A stretch of 64,000 bases of DNA from Candidatus Sumerlaeota bacterium (GCA_016928995.1 JAFGJS010000086.1:1-64000), one strand, 5' to 3'. Positions 1-8,488 are shown, counted from the first letter of the stretch. The notes: generated from the letters alone by a model not told the origin. Numbers and translations are program-made.

Positions 1-130
1 AAATGTAGTGAAGAAAATCACCGTTTTGGAAAAACAAGCCCAACAAAATCAATAACTACATCCTTTAAACTGCGGAACATGGGCTAAACATTTTTAATGT
101 TGAACTCATTGCAACAGCAAGAAGACAATT

Positions 131-232
131 CAACAACGCCCCGCAGGGGCGTCAGATGAATAGCCAGGGGTGACCGCAGGGAACCCCTGGTTGCAGCGAA
201 ATACATCCAAGCCCTGAAAGGGCGATACAATA
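131..232. repeat. Three-stem palindromic repeat element
   Basis: Three consecutive hairpins are visible. CGCCCC/GGGGCG (137-142 with 146-151) has a 3-nt loop. CCAGGGGT/ACCCCTGG (164-171 with 183-190) encloses GACCGCAGGGA. GCCCT/AGGGC (211-215 with 219-223) closes on GAA. The element lies just beyond the lipB stop codon. From memory, elements of this layout recur in planctomycete-, Lentisphaerae- and Sumerlaeota-like genomes; this is recall, not a search. There is no T-run, so it is not a simple terminator. Bases 1-130 hold no gene or site I recognise. Confidence 0.75.
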
Positions 233-239
233 TCCTGTT

Positions 240-887
240 TTATTGAAACAATTCAAGAAACTGCCGTTCGAGGGAGGACATGACCTCTTCGAGCGGCAGT
301 TCTTTTTGGGCTTCGCGGCTGAGAGTGGTCATGACGGACGACGGGTGGCCGCAGGGATTCAGCGTTTCGAATAGCGAAAGGTCGGTGTTGACGTTGAGGC
401 CGAAGCCGTGGCGGCTGACCTGACGCCGGACGGATAGTCCGAGGCTCGCGATTTTACGCGGCGACTCACCTTCGCCGCCATCCACCCAGATCCCCGGCTC
501 GGTATCATCGGGATGGGCGTTCACGCCGAAATCAGCGCAGCAGCGGATCAGCCCTTCCTGCAATACGTTAATGAAACCGCGCAGGCCTCCGAGCCAGCCG
601 TTTAACCGGACGAAGAAGTAGCCCACGATCTGCCCCGGCGCATGGAGCGTGGCCAGCCCTCCGCGATCCGTTTTCACCAGTTCGATGCCGCGCGCATGGA
701 GCAATTCCGGCGACAGCAGCACGTCGTCCGCGCTTTGCTTGCGCACGCCCAGCGTGATCACCGGCGGGTGTTCCAGCAGCAGCAGCGTGTCGCCGATCTC
801 ATCGCGCGTGCGTCGTTCCCAATAGTCGCGTTGCATCGCTTCACCATCGCGATATGCGATTAATCCAACCTGTTTCACATCCAGCAT
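240..887 (-). CDS. lipB: Octanoyltransferase LipB
   Basis: 215 aa, the usual LipB length. The family moves octanoyl groups from acyl carrier protein to lipoyl domains of enzymes such as pyruvate dehydrogenase and the glycine cleavage H protein, in the cytoplasm. The sequence shows the family signature RGG followed by HAPGQ (about residues 75-86), the candidate active-site Lys145 in KIASLG, GFGLNVN (161-167) and the catalytic Cys179 in LNPCG. The chosen ATG at 887 gives the normal N-terminus. It is divergent from the PilZ-like gene with about 130 bp between starts. No lipA is visible in the window. Confidence 0.95.
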   Translation of the reverse strand: MLDVKQVGLIAYRDGEAMQRDYWERRTRDEIGDTLLLLEHPPVITLGVRKQSADDVLLSPELLHARGIELVKTDRGGLATLHAPGQIVGYFFVRLNGWLGGLRGFINVLQEGLIRCCADFGVNAHPDDTEPGIWVDGGEGESPRKIASLGLSVRRQVSRHGFGLNVNTDLSLFETLNPCGHPSSVMTTLSREAQKELPLEEVMSSLERQFLELFQ

Positions 888-1015
888 CTCGCCGCCTGGC
901 CGTAATTTTCGTTTTTTTAAGTTTGATGCGCCTTAAGACTTTGCCCGCGAACGCCGATACTTTCAATAGGCAAGTTCGCTTGCCGCCGGATTCCCCATTG
1001 CCGGAGGTAACAATA

Positions 1016-1909
1016 GTGGTGCGCCGTACATTCACTTCGGTTCACGATCAAAACGGAACCGCCTCATCGCTGACGTCCTTGAAGCGTGGAGCTTCCGTGC
1101 GCCTGACGCAAGTCGCCGTTACGGCGCCGATCACGCTGAACGCCACCGTGGAAGAGATCAAGGGCGGACAGGTGCTGCTGACCATCGTGGACGGCGATCC
1201 GATGAGCCTGGGGCAGCTGCGCTATATGCATGAATTCCTCATGCGCTGGAGACACGACGGCTACGAGGACGCCCCGATGGTGGTGGTGGATGTCGATCCG
1301 CGGCTGCGCGAGATGATCCTTGTGGAGCGCCGCCAGAATCAGCGCGAGTATCAGCGCGTGGAAAGTCCCTTTCCGATCACCTACGACGTCATCGACGAGC
1401 TCAATCTGCGCGAGGAAAGCTCAAAAATCGACGGCATGGGCGATCAAGGCCGCGAGACGTATGAACGCGCCAGCACGGATCTGCAGCGGCTGGCGGAGAA
1501 GATCGATCAATTGGCGAATCGCTTTGAAGACGCCCTGGCTGAATTGCGCGACAAAGTTGATTTTCTCGTCGCCATCGCGCAAGGCCTCACGCCCGAAGCG
1601 ACTCCGCACTGCAAGGGGCACATGATTGACCTGAGCGGCAGCGGCTTCAGCTTTGTCGCTGATGATGCGCGATTAAAACAGGGCGATTACATCCGGGTGC
1701 ATTTCGACATCCACCTCGATCCCAGCCGCCGCGTCAACTGTATCGGCGAGGTGGTGCGCGTCAGCGCATCTGAGTTGCGCGGCGCGCCGCCCGAACAAAA
1801 ACGTTTCGGCGTGCATATTGTCAAAGTTTCTGAGCAGGATCAGGACAAGATCATTCGCTACGTCTTCGCCATCGAACGCCGTATCCTTCGTCTTCACCGC
1901 GAACGCTAG
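1016..1909 (+). CDS. PilZ-domain protein with helical insert
   Basis: 297 aa from a GTG at 1016, chosen because a strong GGAGG (1003-1007) sits 8 nt upstream. A longer frame from 854 would overlap lipB and adds unlikely sequence. The N-terminal half (to about residue 95) looks like a beta-rich YcgR-N-type region. An RxxxR motif (Arg106/Arg110) and DLSGSG (205-210, the DxSxxG motif) are the two c-di-GMP-binding signatures of PilZ. They are separated by about 95 residues, much more than usual, and the spacer contains a coiled-coil-like helix (about 150-190). It is likely a c-di-GMP receptor that oligomerises through the insert. The target is unknown. Confidence 0.75.
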   Translation: MVRRTFTSVHDQNGTASSLTSLKRGASVRLTQVAVTAPITLNATVEEIKGGQVLLTIVDGDPMSLGQLRYMHEFLMRWRHDGYEDAPMVVVDVDPRLREMILVERRQNQREYQRVESPFPITYDVIDELNLREESSKIDGMGDQGRETYERASTDLQRLAEKIDQLANRFEDALAELRDKVDFLVAIAQGLTPEATPHCKGHMIDLSGSGFSFVADDARLKQGDYIRVHFDIHLDPSRRVNCIGEVVRVSASELRGAPPEQKRFGVHIVKVSEQDQDKIIRYVFAIERRILRLHRER

Positions 1910-1989
1910 ACGGCGCACGTTTCTCACCGATTTTTTTATCTCGATTTAATGTCGAAGGAACGACGCAGACGCAGTTCGTATTCTGCGTT

Positions 1990-2469
1990 TTATTCTTTTT
2001 CTTTAACAGAGGTTTGCGCCATGTCGGTGATGAAACGCAAACCCTCGCATGCGTCGACATCGCCGACATATAGACCCGGCTCTTCTGCCCGGAGCGTGAA
2101 GACGAAGTTTTGCGTCGTGTTGGGTGGTATTTTCACATCAAATGTGAAACTTCTGCTGTTGTCGATCGGCACATGCATGTTGGATTTCGGTTTTGGATCG
2201 ATTTCGGAGACCGTGAATCCCGCCAGGTAGTCTTCGCTAATGTCAATGTCCGACAGTTCTAAAGTTTTCTTCGAACGTTCATTGGCGACGGCGACATTCA
2301 ATTCAAAAGTCTCCTCGACCATGACATCCACCGGACTACTCACTGAAATGCTGGCCCCCTCGACATCCTGCGCTGCGTAGGCGATAAACATTACAATCGC
2401 GACGATGCCGGCGAAACAGACGAATATCATTCCGCCGCACCCTAATAAGATGGCTTTTTTGGGATCCAT
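1990..2469 (-). CDS. Membrane-anchored protein of unknown function
   Basis: 159 aa. A single hydrophobic segment (about residues 8-32, glycine- and isoleucine-rich) follows the short N-terminus MDPKKAILLGCGG. The remaining ~125 residues are polar and beta-rich, with alternating hydrophobic strands such as FELNVAVAN and RSFTFDVKIPP, like an Ig/CARDB-type fold. It probably sits in the cytoplasmic membrane with its domain outside. No catalytic motif is seen. It is convergent with the PilZ-like gene and divergent from accA. I do not recognise the family. Confidence 0.6.
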   Translation of the reverse strand: MDPKKAILLGCGGMIFVCFAGIVAIVMFIAYAAQDVEGASISVSSPVDVMVEETFELNVAVANERSKKTLELSDIDISEDYLAGFTVSEIDPKPKSNMHVPIDNSRSFTFDVKIPPNTTQNFVFTLRAEEPGLYVGDVDACEGLRFITDMAQTSVKEKE

Positions 2470-2753
2470 GATAATCGGCTAAACGCCTTCTCCAATCTTG
2501 ATATGATATTCTATCGTCTTTTCTTTAAAATGAACTTATCACGAAATGGGCGCCGGTGCTCTGACGCCTATCCTCGTTCGCCTTATCGGTTGATGCGAAA
2601 TCCCTATGTAAACCAAACCATATTTCAGGGTTACGTGTCAAATCTATATTAATCAGAGTTTTGCGCTCGTTATTTCTGTCGCGTTCTTTAATTGACAATG
2701 CCATCGGCGAATGGCGGAATAAGCCTTCGTATACACTGATGGAGCATGAGACG

Positions 2754-3731
2754 ATGGCGATTTCATATTACGAGTTCGAAAAGCCCGTGCAGCAGGCCCA
2801 GGACAAACTGGACAAGGCGCTGGCCAAAGACCGGCAGGATGAGAAGCACCTGCGCGAAATTCAAAAGTTGGAAACCGAACTGGAGCAGGCGCGCCATGAG
2901 ATTTACGGCAACCTGACGCCGTTCCAGCGTGTGCTGATCGCGCGCAAGCCGGAGCGTCCGCACGCGCAGGATTACATCAAGGCGCTAACCACGGAATTCC
3001 AGGAAATCCACGGCGATCGGGGCTATGCGGACGACAAGGCGGTGCTTTGCGGCTTCGCCCAATTTCGCGGCGTGTCGTGCGTCGTGATCGGCCAATGCAA
3101 GGGCCGCGAAGTGAAGGAAAACCTGAAATACAACTTCGGCATGATGCATCCCGAAGGCTATCGCAAGGCGCTGCGCACGATGAAACTGGCGGACAAGTTC
3201 GGCTTGCCCGTGTTGGTTTTCATCGACACTCCCGGCGCGTATCCGGGCGTGCAGGCCGAGGAACGCGGCCAGTTCGAGGCCATCGCGCGCAACATCCGCG
3301 AGATGTTCACCTTCACCGTTCCCGTGCTTTGCTCCGTGATCGGCGAAGGCGCCAGCGGCGGCGCCATCGGCATCGGCGTGGGCAACGTCGTGCTGATGCT
3401 GGAAAACGCATGGTACAGCGTCATTTCGCCGGAGGGCTGCGCATCGATTCTCTGGCGCGACGCGCAGTTCGCTCCGCAGGCGGCCGAGGCTTTGAAATTA
3501 ACCGCGCAGGATCTGCTGGAGTTGAAGATCGTCGAGGAGATCGTGCCGGAGCCGCTGGGCGGCGCGCATTACGATCCCGACACGGCCTACGCCAACCTGG
3601 GCGATGCGATGCAACGGCAATTGACGCAACTTTTGAAATTGTCGCCCGATGAATTGCGCGAGCAGCGATTCGCCAAGTATCGCGCGGTCGGCGAATGGGA
3701 AGAGAATCTCGCCGAACAGACAAAGGGCTGA
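2754..3731 (+). CDS. accA: Acetyl-CoA carboxylase carboxyltransferase subunit alpha
   Basis: 325 aa, matching the AccA family. It is the alpha half of the carboxyltransferase that moves CO2 from biotin to acetyl-CoA, making malonyl-CoA for fatty-acid synthesis. Visible features are an N-terminal helical coiled region, the GDR-GYADD segment, the glycine-rich oxyanion stretch VIGEGASGGAIGIG (about 200-215) and ISPEGCASILW. The ATG at 2754 was preferred over upstream TTG/ATG codons because GGAG at 2741-2744 lies 9 nt before it. accD is not in the window; accB and accC are 35 kb away. The 284 bp upstream (2470-2753) show no identifiable site. Confidence 0.96.
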   Translation: MAISYYEFEKPVQQAQDKLDKALAKDRQDEKHLREIQKLETELEQARHEIYGNLTPFQRVLIARKPERPHAQDYIKALTTEFQEIHGDRGYADDKAVLCGFAQFRGVSCVVIGQCKGREVKENLKYNFGMMHPEGYRKALRTMKLADKFGLPVLVFIDTPGAYPGVQAEERGQFEAIARNIREMFTFTVPVLCSVIGEGASGGAIGIGVGNVVLMLENAWYSVISPEGCASILWRDAQFAPQAAEALKLTAQDLLELKIVEEIVPEPLGGAHYDPDTAYANLGDAMQRQLTQLLKLSPDELREQRFAKYRAVGEWEENLAEQTKG

Positions 3732-3762
3732 TGGAGTCTAGATTTCAGACGGAGTTTGAGCC

Positions 3763-4113
3763 ATGGAACGCAAAAGCATATTAACGATTATCGTCTTCTC
3801 CCTGCTGGGCGGATTGATCGGCGGTTCGGTGATCAATGTCGTTTATATGAGCTACTTTGAACAGCGGATTCAAACGCGGCTTGAAACCGCCGTGCAAATG
3901 GCCGAGAAACGGATTCGCGTTCTCGAGCGCTCCGCGGTCGCGTCATCCATTCCGCAACAACGCCCCGTATCGGCCGCGAAGCGCGACGCATCTTCCGTCA
4001 ATCTTCATTCCGCGACGACGACGCCTGAGGAGAGCGACGGCGTCGCCGATTCTCGCGCTCCGCAGAAAGTCATCCCGCCTGCCGGCATCGCGCGAACCGA
4101 AACGAGCTTTTAA
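3763..4113 (+). CDS. Small membrane-anchored coiled-coil protein
   Basis: 116 aa. After MERKS comes one transmembrane segment (about residues 6-28, with GGLIGGS glycine spacing). A short amphipathic helix follows (EQRIQTRLETAVQMAEKRI, about 34-52), then a low-complexity Ser/Ala/Thr/Pro tail. It starts 31 bp after accA, with a GGAG ribosome-binding site, so it may be co-transcribed. Topology is probably cytoplasm-in with the helix outside. No family recognised; existence as a gene rests on frame, start site and membrane pattern. Confidence 0.55.
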   Translation: MERKSILTIIVFSLLGGLIGGSVINVVYMSYFEQRIQTRLETAVQMAEKRIRVLERSAVASSIPQQRPVSAAKRDASSVNLHSATTTPEESDGVADSRAPQKVIPPAGIARTETSF

Positions 4114-4269
4114 GACGGCTGATTCTAGCGCCGCCCTCCGCATGCTTCCGCTGATAATCATACGTGGAAGGCCATCCGGCGATTTCAGGGTTGATTCCGC
4201 GTCAATGAGATGCCAAACTTTCTCAATTAAAAGGAATGGCTGCAGGGAAGAGCGAGCGAGGTTTTAACG

Positions 4270-5553
4270 ATGACGACGATTGTGCACACCGATCCGAAAA
4301 CAAATCAGGAGCTGATGGATTTCCTCGGCTCGCGGGCGCGAAACGCAGCCGCGCAACTGGCCAAGCTGAATCCGTGCGTAAAAAATGATGCCCTGCTGGC
4401 CATCGCCAAGGCGATTGATGATCGCGCCGCGGAAATTGCCCAGGAGAATCAACGCGACATCGATAAGGCCCCTGAATACGGCCTGACCGATGCGCAGATC
4501 GACCGTCTGCGATTGAACGACAAGCGGATCGGCGAGATGATCATGGCCTTGCGTCAAGTGGCCGAACTGGAAGATCCAGTCGGTTCGATTTTCGATATGA
4601 AGACGCGGCCCAACGGCCTGCGCGTCGGCCGGATGCGCGCGCCGATCGGCGTCATCGGGATTATCTACGAATCCCGCCCGAACGTGACCGTGGACGCCGG
4701 CGCGCTGTGCGTCAAGTCCGGCAACGCCGTGATCCTGCGCGGCGGCAAGGAAGCTTTTCATTCCAACACCATACTGGCGAAAATCATGAACGAAGCCGGC
4801 TCCGGCGCCGGACTGCCGGCCAACGCCGTGCAGCTGGTGCCGACCACGGACCGCGAGATGGTCGGTCTGATGGCCAAGGCGGACGCCTTTATCGACCTGA
4901 TCATCCCGCGCGGCGGCAAGGGCCTTATCGAGCGCGTCGTGCAGGAAGCCACGATCCCCGTGATCAAGCACTACGACGGGATCTGCCATGTGTTCGTTGA
5001 CGCGCACGCGGATCTGGACATGGCGGTGATGATCGCGGTCAACTCCAAAACCCAACGGCCCGGCGTGTGCAACGCGATGGAAACCCTGCTGGTGCACAAG
5101 CGCGTGGCGGAAGAATATCTCAAACGGCTCGCTCTGACGCTGCAGAAAAAGGGGACGGAAGTGCGCGGCGACGCCCGCACCCGGGAATTGATTCCCTGGG
5201 CGAACGAGGCCACGCTGGAGGATTGGAGCACCGAGTATCTGGATAATATCTTATCCGTCGCCGTGGTGGAATCCTTCGACGACGCCGTGCAGCATATCAA
5301 CCGTTTCGGCTCGCGGCACACCGACGCGATCGTCACGCGCGACTATCACCGGGCGATGCGCTTCCTGCGCGAGGTCGATTCGGCGTGCGTGTTTGTCAAC
5401 GCCAGCACGCGCTTCAGCGACGGCGGGGAGTTTGGCATGGGCTGCGAGATCGGCATCAGCACCGACAAACTGCATGCTCGCGGACCGATGGGTCTGGTCG
5501 AACTGACCTCCGCGAAATTCGTCGTCTTCGGCGACGGTCAAGTGCGCCAATAA
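4270..5553 (+). CDS. proA: Gamma-glutamyl phosphate reductase ProA
   Basis: 427 aa, full length. It reduces gamma-glutamyl phosphate to glutamate semialdehyde with NADPH, the second step of proline synthesis in the cytoplasm. It has the aldehyde-dehydrogenase-type fold signatures GVIGIIYESRPNVT (about 127-140), LRGGKEA (156-162), IIPRGGKGLI (211-220) and the catalytic Cys267 in QRPGVCNA. The C-terminal GGEFGMGCEIGIST segment is intact. proB is not adjacent. A hairpin plus T-run follows the stop codon. Confidence 0.97.
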   Translation: MTTIVHTDPKTNQELMDFLGSRARNAAAQLAKLNPCVKNDALLAIAKAIDDRAAEIAQENQRDIDKAPEYGLTDAQIDRLRLNDKRIGEMIMALRQVAELEDPVGSIFDMKTRPNGLRVGRMRAPIGVIGIIYESRPNVTVDAGALCVKSGNAVILRGGKEAFHSNTILAKIMNEAGSGAGLPANAVQLVPTTDREMVGLMAKADAFIDLIIPRGGKGLIERVVQEATIPVIKHYDGICHVFVDAHADLDMAVMIAVNSKTQRPGVCNAMETLLVHKRVAEEYLKRLALTLQKKGTEVRGDARTRELIPWANEATLEDWSTEYLDNILSVAVVESFDDAVQHINRFGSRHTDAIVTRDYHRAMRFLREVDSACVFVNASTRFSDGGEFGMGCEIGISTDKLHARGPMGLVELTSAKFVVFGDGQVRQ

Positions 5554-5569
5554 GCAAAGGAATAACTGC

Positions 5570-5599
5570 CGGACCTGTCCCTCAGGTCCGCATATTTTT
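5570..5599 (+). terminator. Intrinsic terminator after proA
   Basis: CGGACCTG (5570-5577) and CAGGTCCG (5583-5590) form a perfect 8-bp stem with a TCCCT loop, followed by CATATTTTTG. It starts 16 bp after the proA stop. The same bases also fit the 9-bp-periodic TCNGAC repeat family seen elsewhere, so the terminator may be made from repeat DNA. Confidence 0.6.
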
Positions 5600-5656
5600 G
5601 GATCTATCCGGCAGATCCATCCATTTCTGGCAACCCAATCCGGCCGATCCGGCCGT
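5600..5656. repeat. 9-bp-periodic TCCGG array (copy 1)
   Basis: The spacer between proA and the GH43 gene contains ATCC/ATCCGG units at 9-bp steps: 5606 and 5615, then ATCCGGCCG twice in direct tandem (5638-5655). GGATCT/AGATCC (5600-5605 with 5613-5618) forms a small hairpin. It resembles arrays at 8453, 15923 and 41733. Confidence 0.5.
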
Positions 5657-5695
5657 GGATCAAACAGGCATAGAGAAAGCGAGCAGACAGACAAC

Positions 5696-6703
5696 ATGCA
5701 AAAGTCCATCAAATCCGGCGAGCAATGGCTGGATACCGAAGGTGTGTTCATTCAAGCGCATGGCGGCGGGATTCTGTATCACGAAGGAGTCTACTATTGG
5801 TACGGCGAGAATAAAGATTATCCGCAGAACTTCCGGGAAAAACGCATCAATGTGATCGGCATTTCGTGCTATTCCTCCACGGATCTCTGCAACTGGAAAA
5901 ACGAGGGCCTCGTGTTGTCCGCTGTTCCGGACGATCCGGATCATGACCTGCATCCATCCAAGGTGCTCGAACGGCCCAAAGTGGAGTACAATGAAAAGAC
6001 CGGCAAGTTCGTGATGTGGATGCATATCGACGCCCACCGGTATCGCTATGCGGCGGCGGGCGTGGCCGTGGCGGATTCGCCCACCGGCCCGTTCACCTAT
6101 ATCGAAAGCGTGAATCCCGAAGGTCAGGACAGCCGCGATCAGACCCTATTCAAGGATGACGACGGCAAAGCGTACCGGATCTATTCATCCGAAGACAACA
6201 TGACCACGTATATTTCGCTGCTGAGCGATGATTACCTGAAGCACACTGGCGAATATGCCCGGGCGTTCGAGAATCGCATGATGGAAGCGCAAGCGGTCTG
6301 CAAACGCGGCGGGAAGTACTACATGTTCGCTTCGGGCTGCAGCGGCTGGGCGCCCAACACCGCCCGTTGCGCCGTGGCCGATTCAATCATGGGCCCCTGG
6401 AAGGAACTGGGCAATCCCTGCCTGGGCGAAGGCATGGAGCGGACCTTCGAATCGCAAAGCGCGTTTATTTTGCCGGTCGCTGGTCAATCGGACGCGTTCA
6501 TTTTCATGGCTGACCGCTGGAATCCAAAAAATCTGGGCGATTCCCGTTACATCTGGTTGCCGATTGAATTTCATGAGCGCCGGATCGCCGCCGGCCCCGG
6601 TTTTCGTGAATACGATCCCGATCCTGACGATCCACGCGCGGAAACGCTGGTTGTTCCTGAAATCCGCTGGCGCGACGAATGGGATTTGTCTTTTTTTGCC
6701 TGA
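5696..6703 (+). CDS. GH43 family exo-beta-1,3-galactanase-like enzyme
   Basis: 335 aa five-bladed-propeller-type glycosidase with no signal peptide. The N-terminus (WLDTEG, QAHGGGILY, YYWYGENK) matches the exo-beta-1,3-galactanase branch of GH43 (subfamily 24). Candidate active-site residues are Glu92 (LERPK), Asp148 (SRDQT), Glu197 (MMEAQ) and Gln254 (FESQS). Their spacing closely follows Glu102/Asp158/Glu208/Gln263 of the fungal enzyme Pc1,3Gal43A, where Gln acts in place of the usual Asp base. It would release galactose from beta-1,3-galactan main chains. The lack of a signal peptide suggests cytoplasmic action. The GH43 family call is strong; the substrate is inferred. Confidence 0.8.
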   Translation: MQKSIKSGEQWLDTEGVFIQAHGGGILYHEGVYYWYGENKDYPQNFREKRINVIGISCYSSTDLCNWKNEGLVLSAVPDDPDHDLHPSKVLERPKVEYNEKTGKFVMWMHIDAHRYRYAAAGVAVADSPTGPFTYIESVNPEGQDSRDQTLFKDDDGKAYRIYSSEDNMTTYISLLSDDYLKHTGEYARAFENRMMEAQAVCKRGGKYYMFASGCSGWAPNTARCAVADSIMGPWKELGNPCLGEGMERTFESQSAFILPVAGQSDAFIFMADRWNPKNLGDSRYIWLPIEFHERRIAAGPGFREYDPDPDDPRAETLVVPEIRWRDEWDLSFFA

Positions 6704-6937
6704 TTGGTTGTTAGTAGATTGCGACTCGGGCGATGGCCGTCGCTGGCAATATGTCAAGGGCGCAACCAGCGCATTGCAACGTCAGAGACGCCATTGTCGG
6801 ATGGCGAGTTATCACTCAGCGCCACACAATTCCTTTGAAATTAAATAATTTGGAACTAAACGAGTATTTGATATAAATAAGACTTGCAATATATGAGTAA
6901 GCAGAACACAATCTTCGTCAAACCAGGGAGAAAAACA

Positions 6938-7444
6938 ATGCTTACTCAAACCTCAGAACTCGCAGTGAAGACGCTTGTGTTCCTCGGATTGGAGGGCAAT
7001 GAAATCCCGTTGCCCCCACGACAGATTGCAGATAAATTAAAATGTTCGGCCTCTTATCTGGCTAAAATTTTGGGCATCCTGGTGCGTTCGGGCATCCTGC
7101 GCTCCGTGCGCGGGGCGCGCGGCGGTGTGCTGCTCAGCCGTGATCCGAAAGACGTGACGCTCCTCGACGTCGTGGAAGCCTGCCAGGGACTGCTGATCGG
7201 CAACTACTGCTCGGATGTCGCCGGTCACGAAGAGCCAGTGTGCGCTTTTCACACAGCCATGAAGGAAATTCACGAAGTGACGATCACCACGCTTTCCAAA
7301 TGGACGCTGGCCGATCTGCTGGCGGCGCCCGTGCCGTATTACGTCGCGGATGAAAACGCCCCGTTATCCTGCAAAATGGCGTTTGTGGGCTGCGAAAAGC
7401 ACGCTCCAAAGAAAAATGCAGCCAAAACGCCACGAAAAAAGTGA
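6938..7444 (+). CDS. Rrf2-family transcriptional regulator
   Basis: 168 aa. The ATG at 6938 follows GGGAG (6926-6930); an earlier in-frame ATG at 6884 would add an untypical leader. The winged-helix region starts MLTQTSELAVKTLVFLG and contains the PPRQIADKLKCSASYLAKIL recognition helix and the RSVRGARGGV wing, typical of Rrf2/IscR/NsrR proteins. Cys residues lie in NYC and PVCAFH (10 residues between them) and two more near the C-terminus (LSCKMAFVGC). The Cys pattern differs from the tight IscR cluster, so an Fe-S cluster is possible but unproven. It sits upstream of rex, which suggests a redox-sensing pair. Confidence 0.85.
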   Translation: MLTQTSELAVKTLVFLGLEGNEIPLPPRQIADKLKCSASYLAKILGILVRSGILRSVRGARGGVLLSRDPKDVTLLDVVEACQGLLIGNYCSDVAGHEEPVCAFHTAMKEIHEVTITTLSKWTLADLLAAPVPYYVADENAPLSCKMAFVGCEKHAPKKNAAKTPRKK

Positions 7445-7558
7445 AATATTTAGCGTTTTCATGCCCGCTCAATAGAAAACACTCGTTTTTTTATTCTTCT
7501 TAAGCATACGCCGCATGCAAAGCGTACTTTTCGTCGGCAACAGTTTTTCATAATATAT

Positions 7559-7583
7559 CCGGGACGCCAAATCGGCGTTCCGG
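7559..7583. other. Hairpin in the Rrf2-rex spacer
   Basis: CCGGGACGCC (7559-7568) pairs with GGCGTTCCGG (7574-7583) with one G-T mismatch, so 10 bp in RNA with a G-U pair and a 5-nt loop. No T-run follows, so its role is unclear. It could end Rrf2 transcription or be a repeat relic. The rest of 7445-7636 shows nothing else I recognise. Confidence 0.4.
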
Positions 7584-7636
7584 AACGCTTAATAGGCTCT
7601 TGCGGATCTCCGTTCTCCCAAAATCTGAGATTTGGC

Positions 7637-7665
7637 TTGACCGCGCATCTATCTTGTGACAAAAT
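7637..7665 (+). promoter_or_regulatory. Candidate sigma-70 promoter of rex
   Basis: TTGACC (7637-7642) and CAAAAT (7660-7665) are 17 bp apart and resemble -35 and -10 boxes. The -10 is imperfect. The Rex-type operator overlaps it, which fits repression of its own promoter. Confidence 0.4.
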
Positions 7666-7671
7666 TCACAT
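7654..7671. promoter_or_regulatory. Rex operator upstream of rex
   Basis: TTGTGACAAAATTCACAT matches the known Rex site TTGTGA-N6-TCACAA in all but the last base. It lies about 100 bp before the rex start codon. Rex releases such sites when NADH is high, so this predicts negative autoregulation by the NADH/NAD+ ratio. No second copy was noticed in the window. Confidence 0.75.
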
Positions 7672-7769
7672 ACTAATCGTTGACAAAGTGAATAGTAGAA
7701 TTACCGATCAGCTGTTGCCGAAACTTGACTGAAGTCGCGCACAAATAAGCAAAGCACTCGATACGAACA

Positions 7770-8429
7770 ATGACGGATTCCCCCAAAAATGATGTTTCCG
7801 TAGCGGCGGACGAGAAGAAAATCCCCAAAGCCGTCATTAAGCGTCTTTCACTCTATTCCCGCATGCTGCAGGAATTGGAGCATAAGAACATCACCAAAAT
7901 TTCATCCAAGGAACTCAGCGATCTGCTGGGTATGAATCCCGCCAAGGTGCGCAAGGATCTGGCTTACTTCGGTCAGTTCGGCGTGCCCGGCCTGGGCTAC
8001 TACGTCTCGGAGCTCAAGGCTCAGATCAAGCGCATCCTGCGCACGGATCGTGAGATTCGCGTGGCGCTGATCGGCGTCGGGCATCTGGGGCAGGCGCTGC
8101 TGGCTTACGGCGGATTCCTCCGGCAGAGTTTCCGCGTCGTGGCGGCGTTCGACACCTCGCCGGACAAGATCGGCCGCACCTTCAACGGCGTCAAGGTGAT
8201 GTCCACCGAGCACCTGGAGGATCAAATCCGCACGCTGGGCGCGGACATCGTGGTGCTGGCGATCCCCGCCGAAAACGCTCAGGCCACGGTCGATCAGGTC
8301 GTGCGCGCCGGCATTCGCGCCATCCTGAACTTCGTGCCCGCTCGCATCGTTTGTCCCGAAGCCATCAAGGTCCACTACGTCGATCTCGGCATCGAACTCG
8401 AAAGCCTCTCCTATTACCTGAAAGACTAA
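7770..8429 (+). CDS. rex: Redox-sensing transcriptional repressor Rex
   Basis: 219 aa, normal Rex length. An N-terminal winged helix (about 20-80) includes KISSKELSDLLGMNPAKVRKD and the conserved YFGQFGVPGLGY. A Rossmann domain begins VALIGVGHLGQAL (GxGxxG at 102-107), binding NADH/NAD+. The C-terminal helix (LGIELESLSYYLKD), which swaps between subunits in known structures, is present. It probably represses fermentation or respiration genes until NADH rises. The upstream operator suggests self-control. Confidence 0.95.
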   Translation: MTDSPKNDVSVAADEKKIPKAVIKRLSLYSRMLQELEHKNITKISSKELSDLLGMNPAKVRKDLAYFGQFGVPGLGYYVSELKAQIKRILRTDREIRVALIGVGHLGQALLAYGGFLRQSFRVVAAFDTSPDKIGRTFNGVKVMSTEHLEDQIRTLGADIVVLAIPAENAQATVDQVVRAGIRAILNFVPARIVCPEAIKVHYVDLGIELESLSYYLKD

Positions 8430-8452
8430 GTACGAAGCGTTGATCGAATCAA

Positions 8453-8488
8453 TCGGACATGTCCGGCAAGTCTGACCGGTCTGATTCA
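8453..8488. repeat. 9-bp-periodic TCNGAC array (copy 2)
   Basis: Four 9-bp units follow the rex stop codon: TCGGACATG, TCCGGCAAG, TCTGACCGG, TCTGATTCA. CGGACATGTCCG and GACCGGTC are palindromes inside it, so the array folds into small hairpins. It belongs with the arrays at 5569, 15923 and 41733. Confidence 0.65.
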
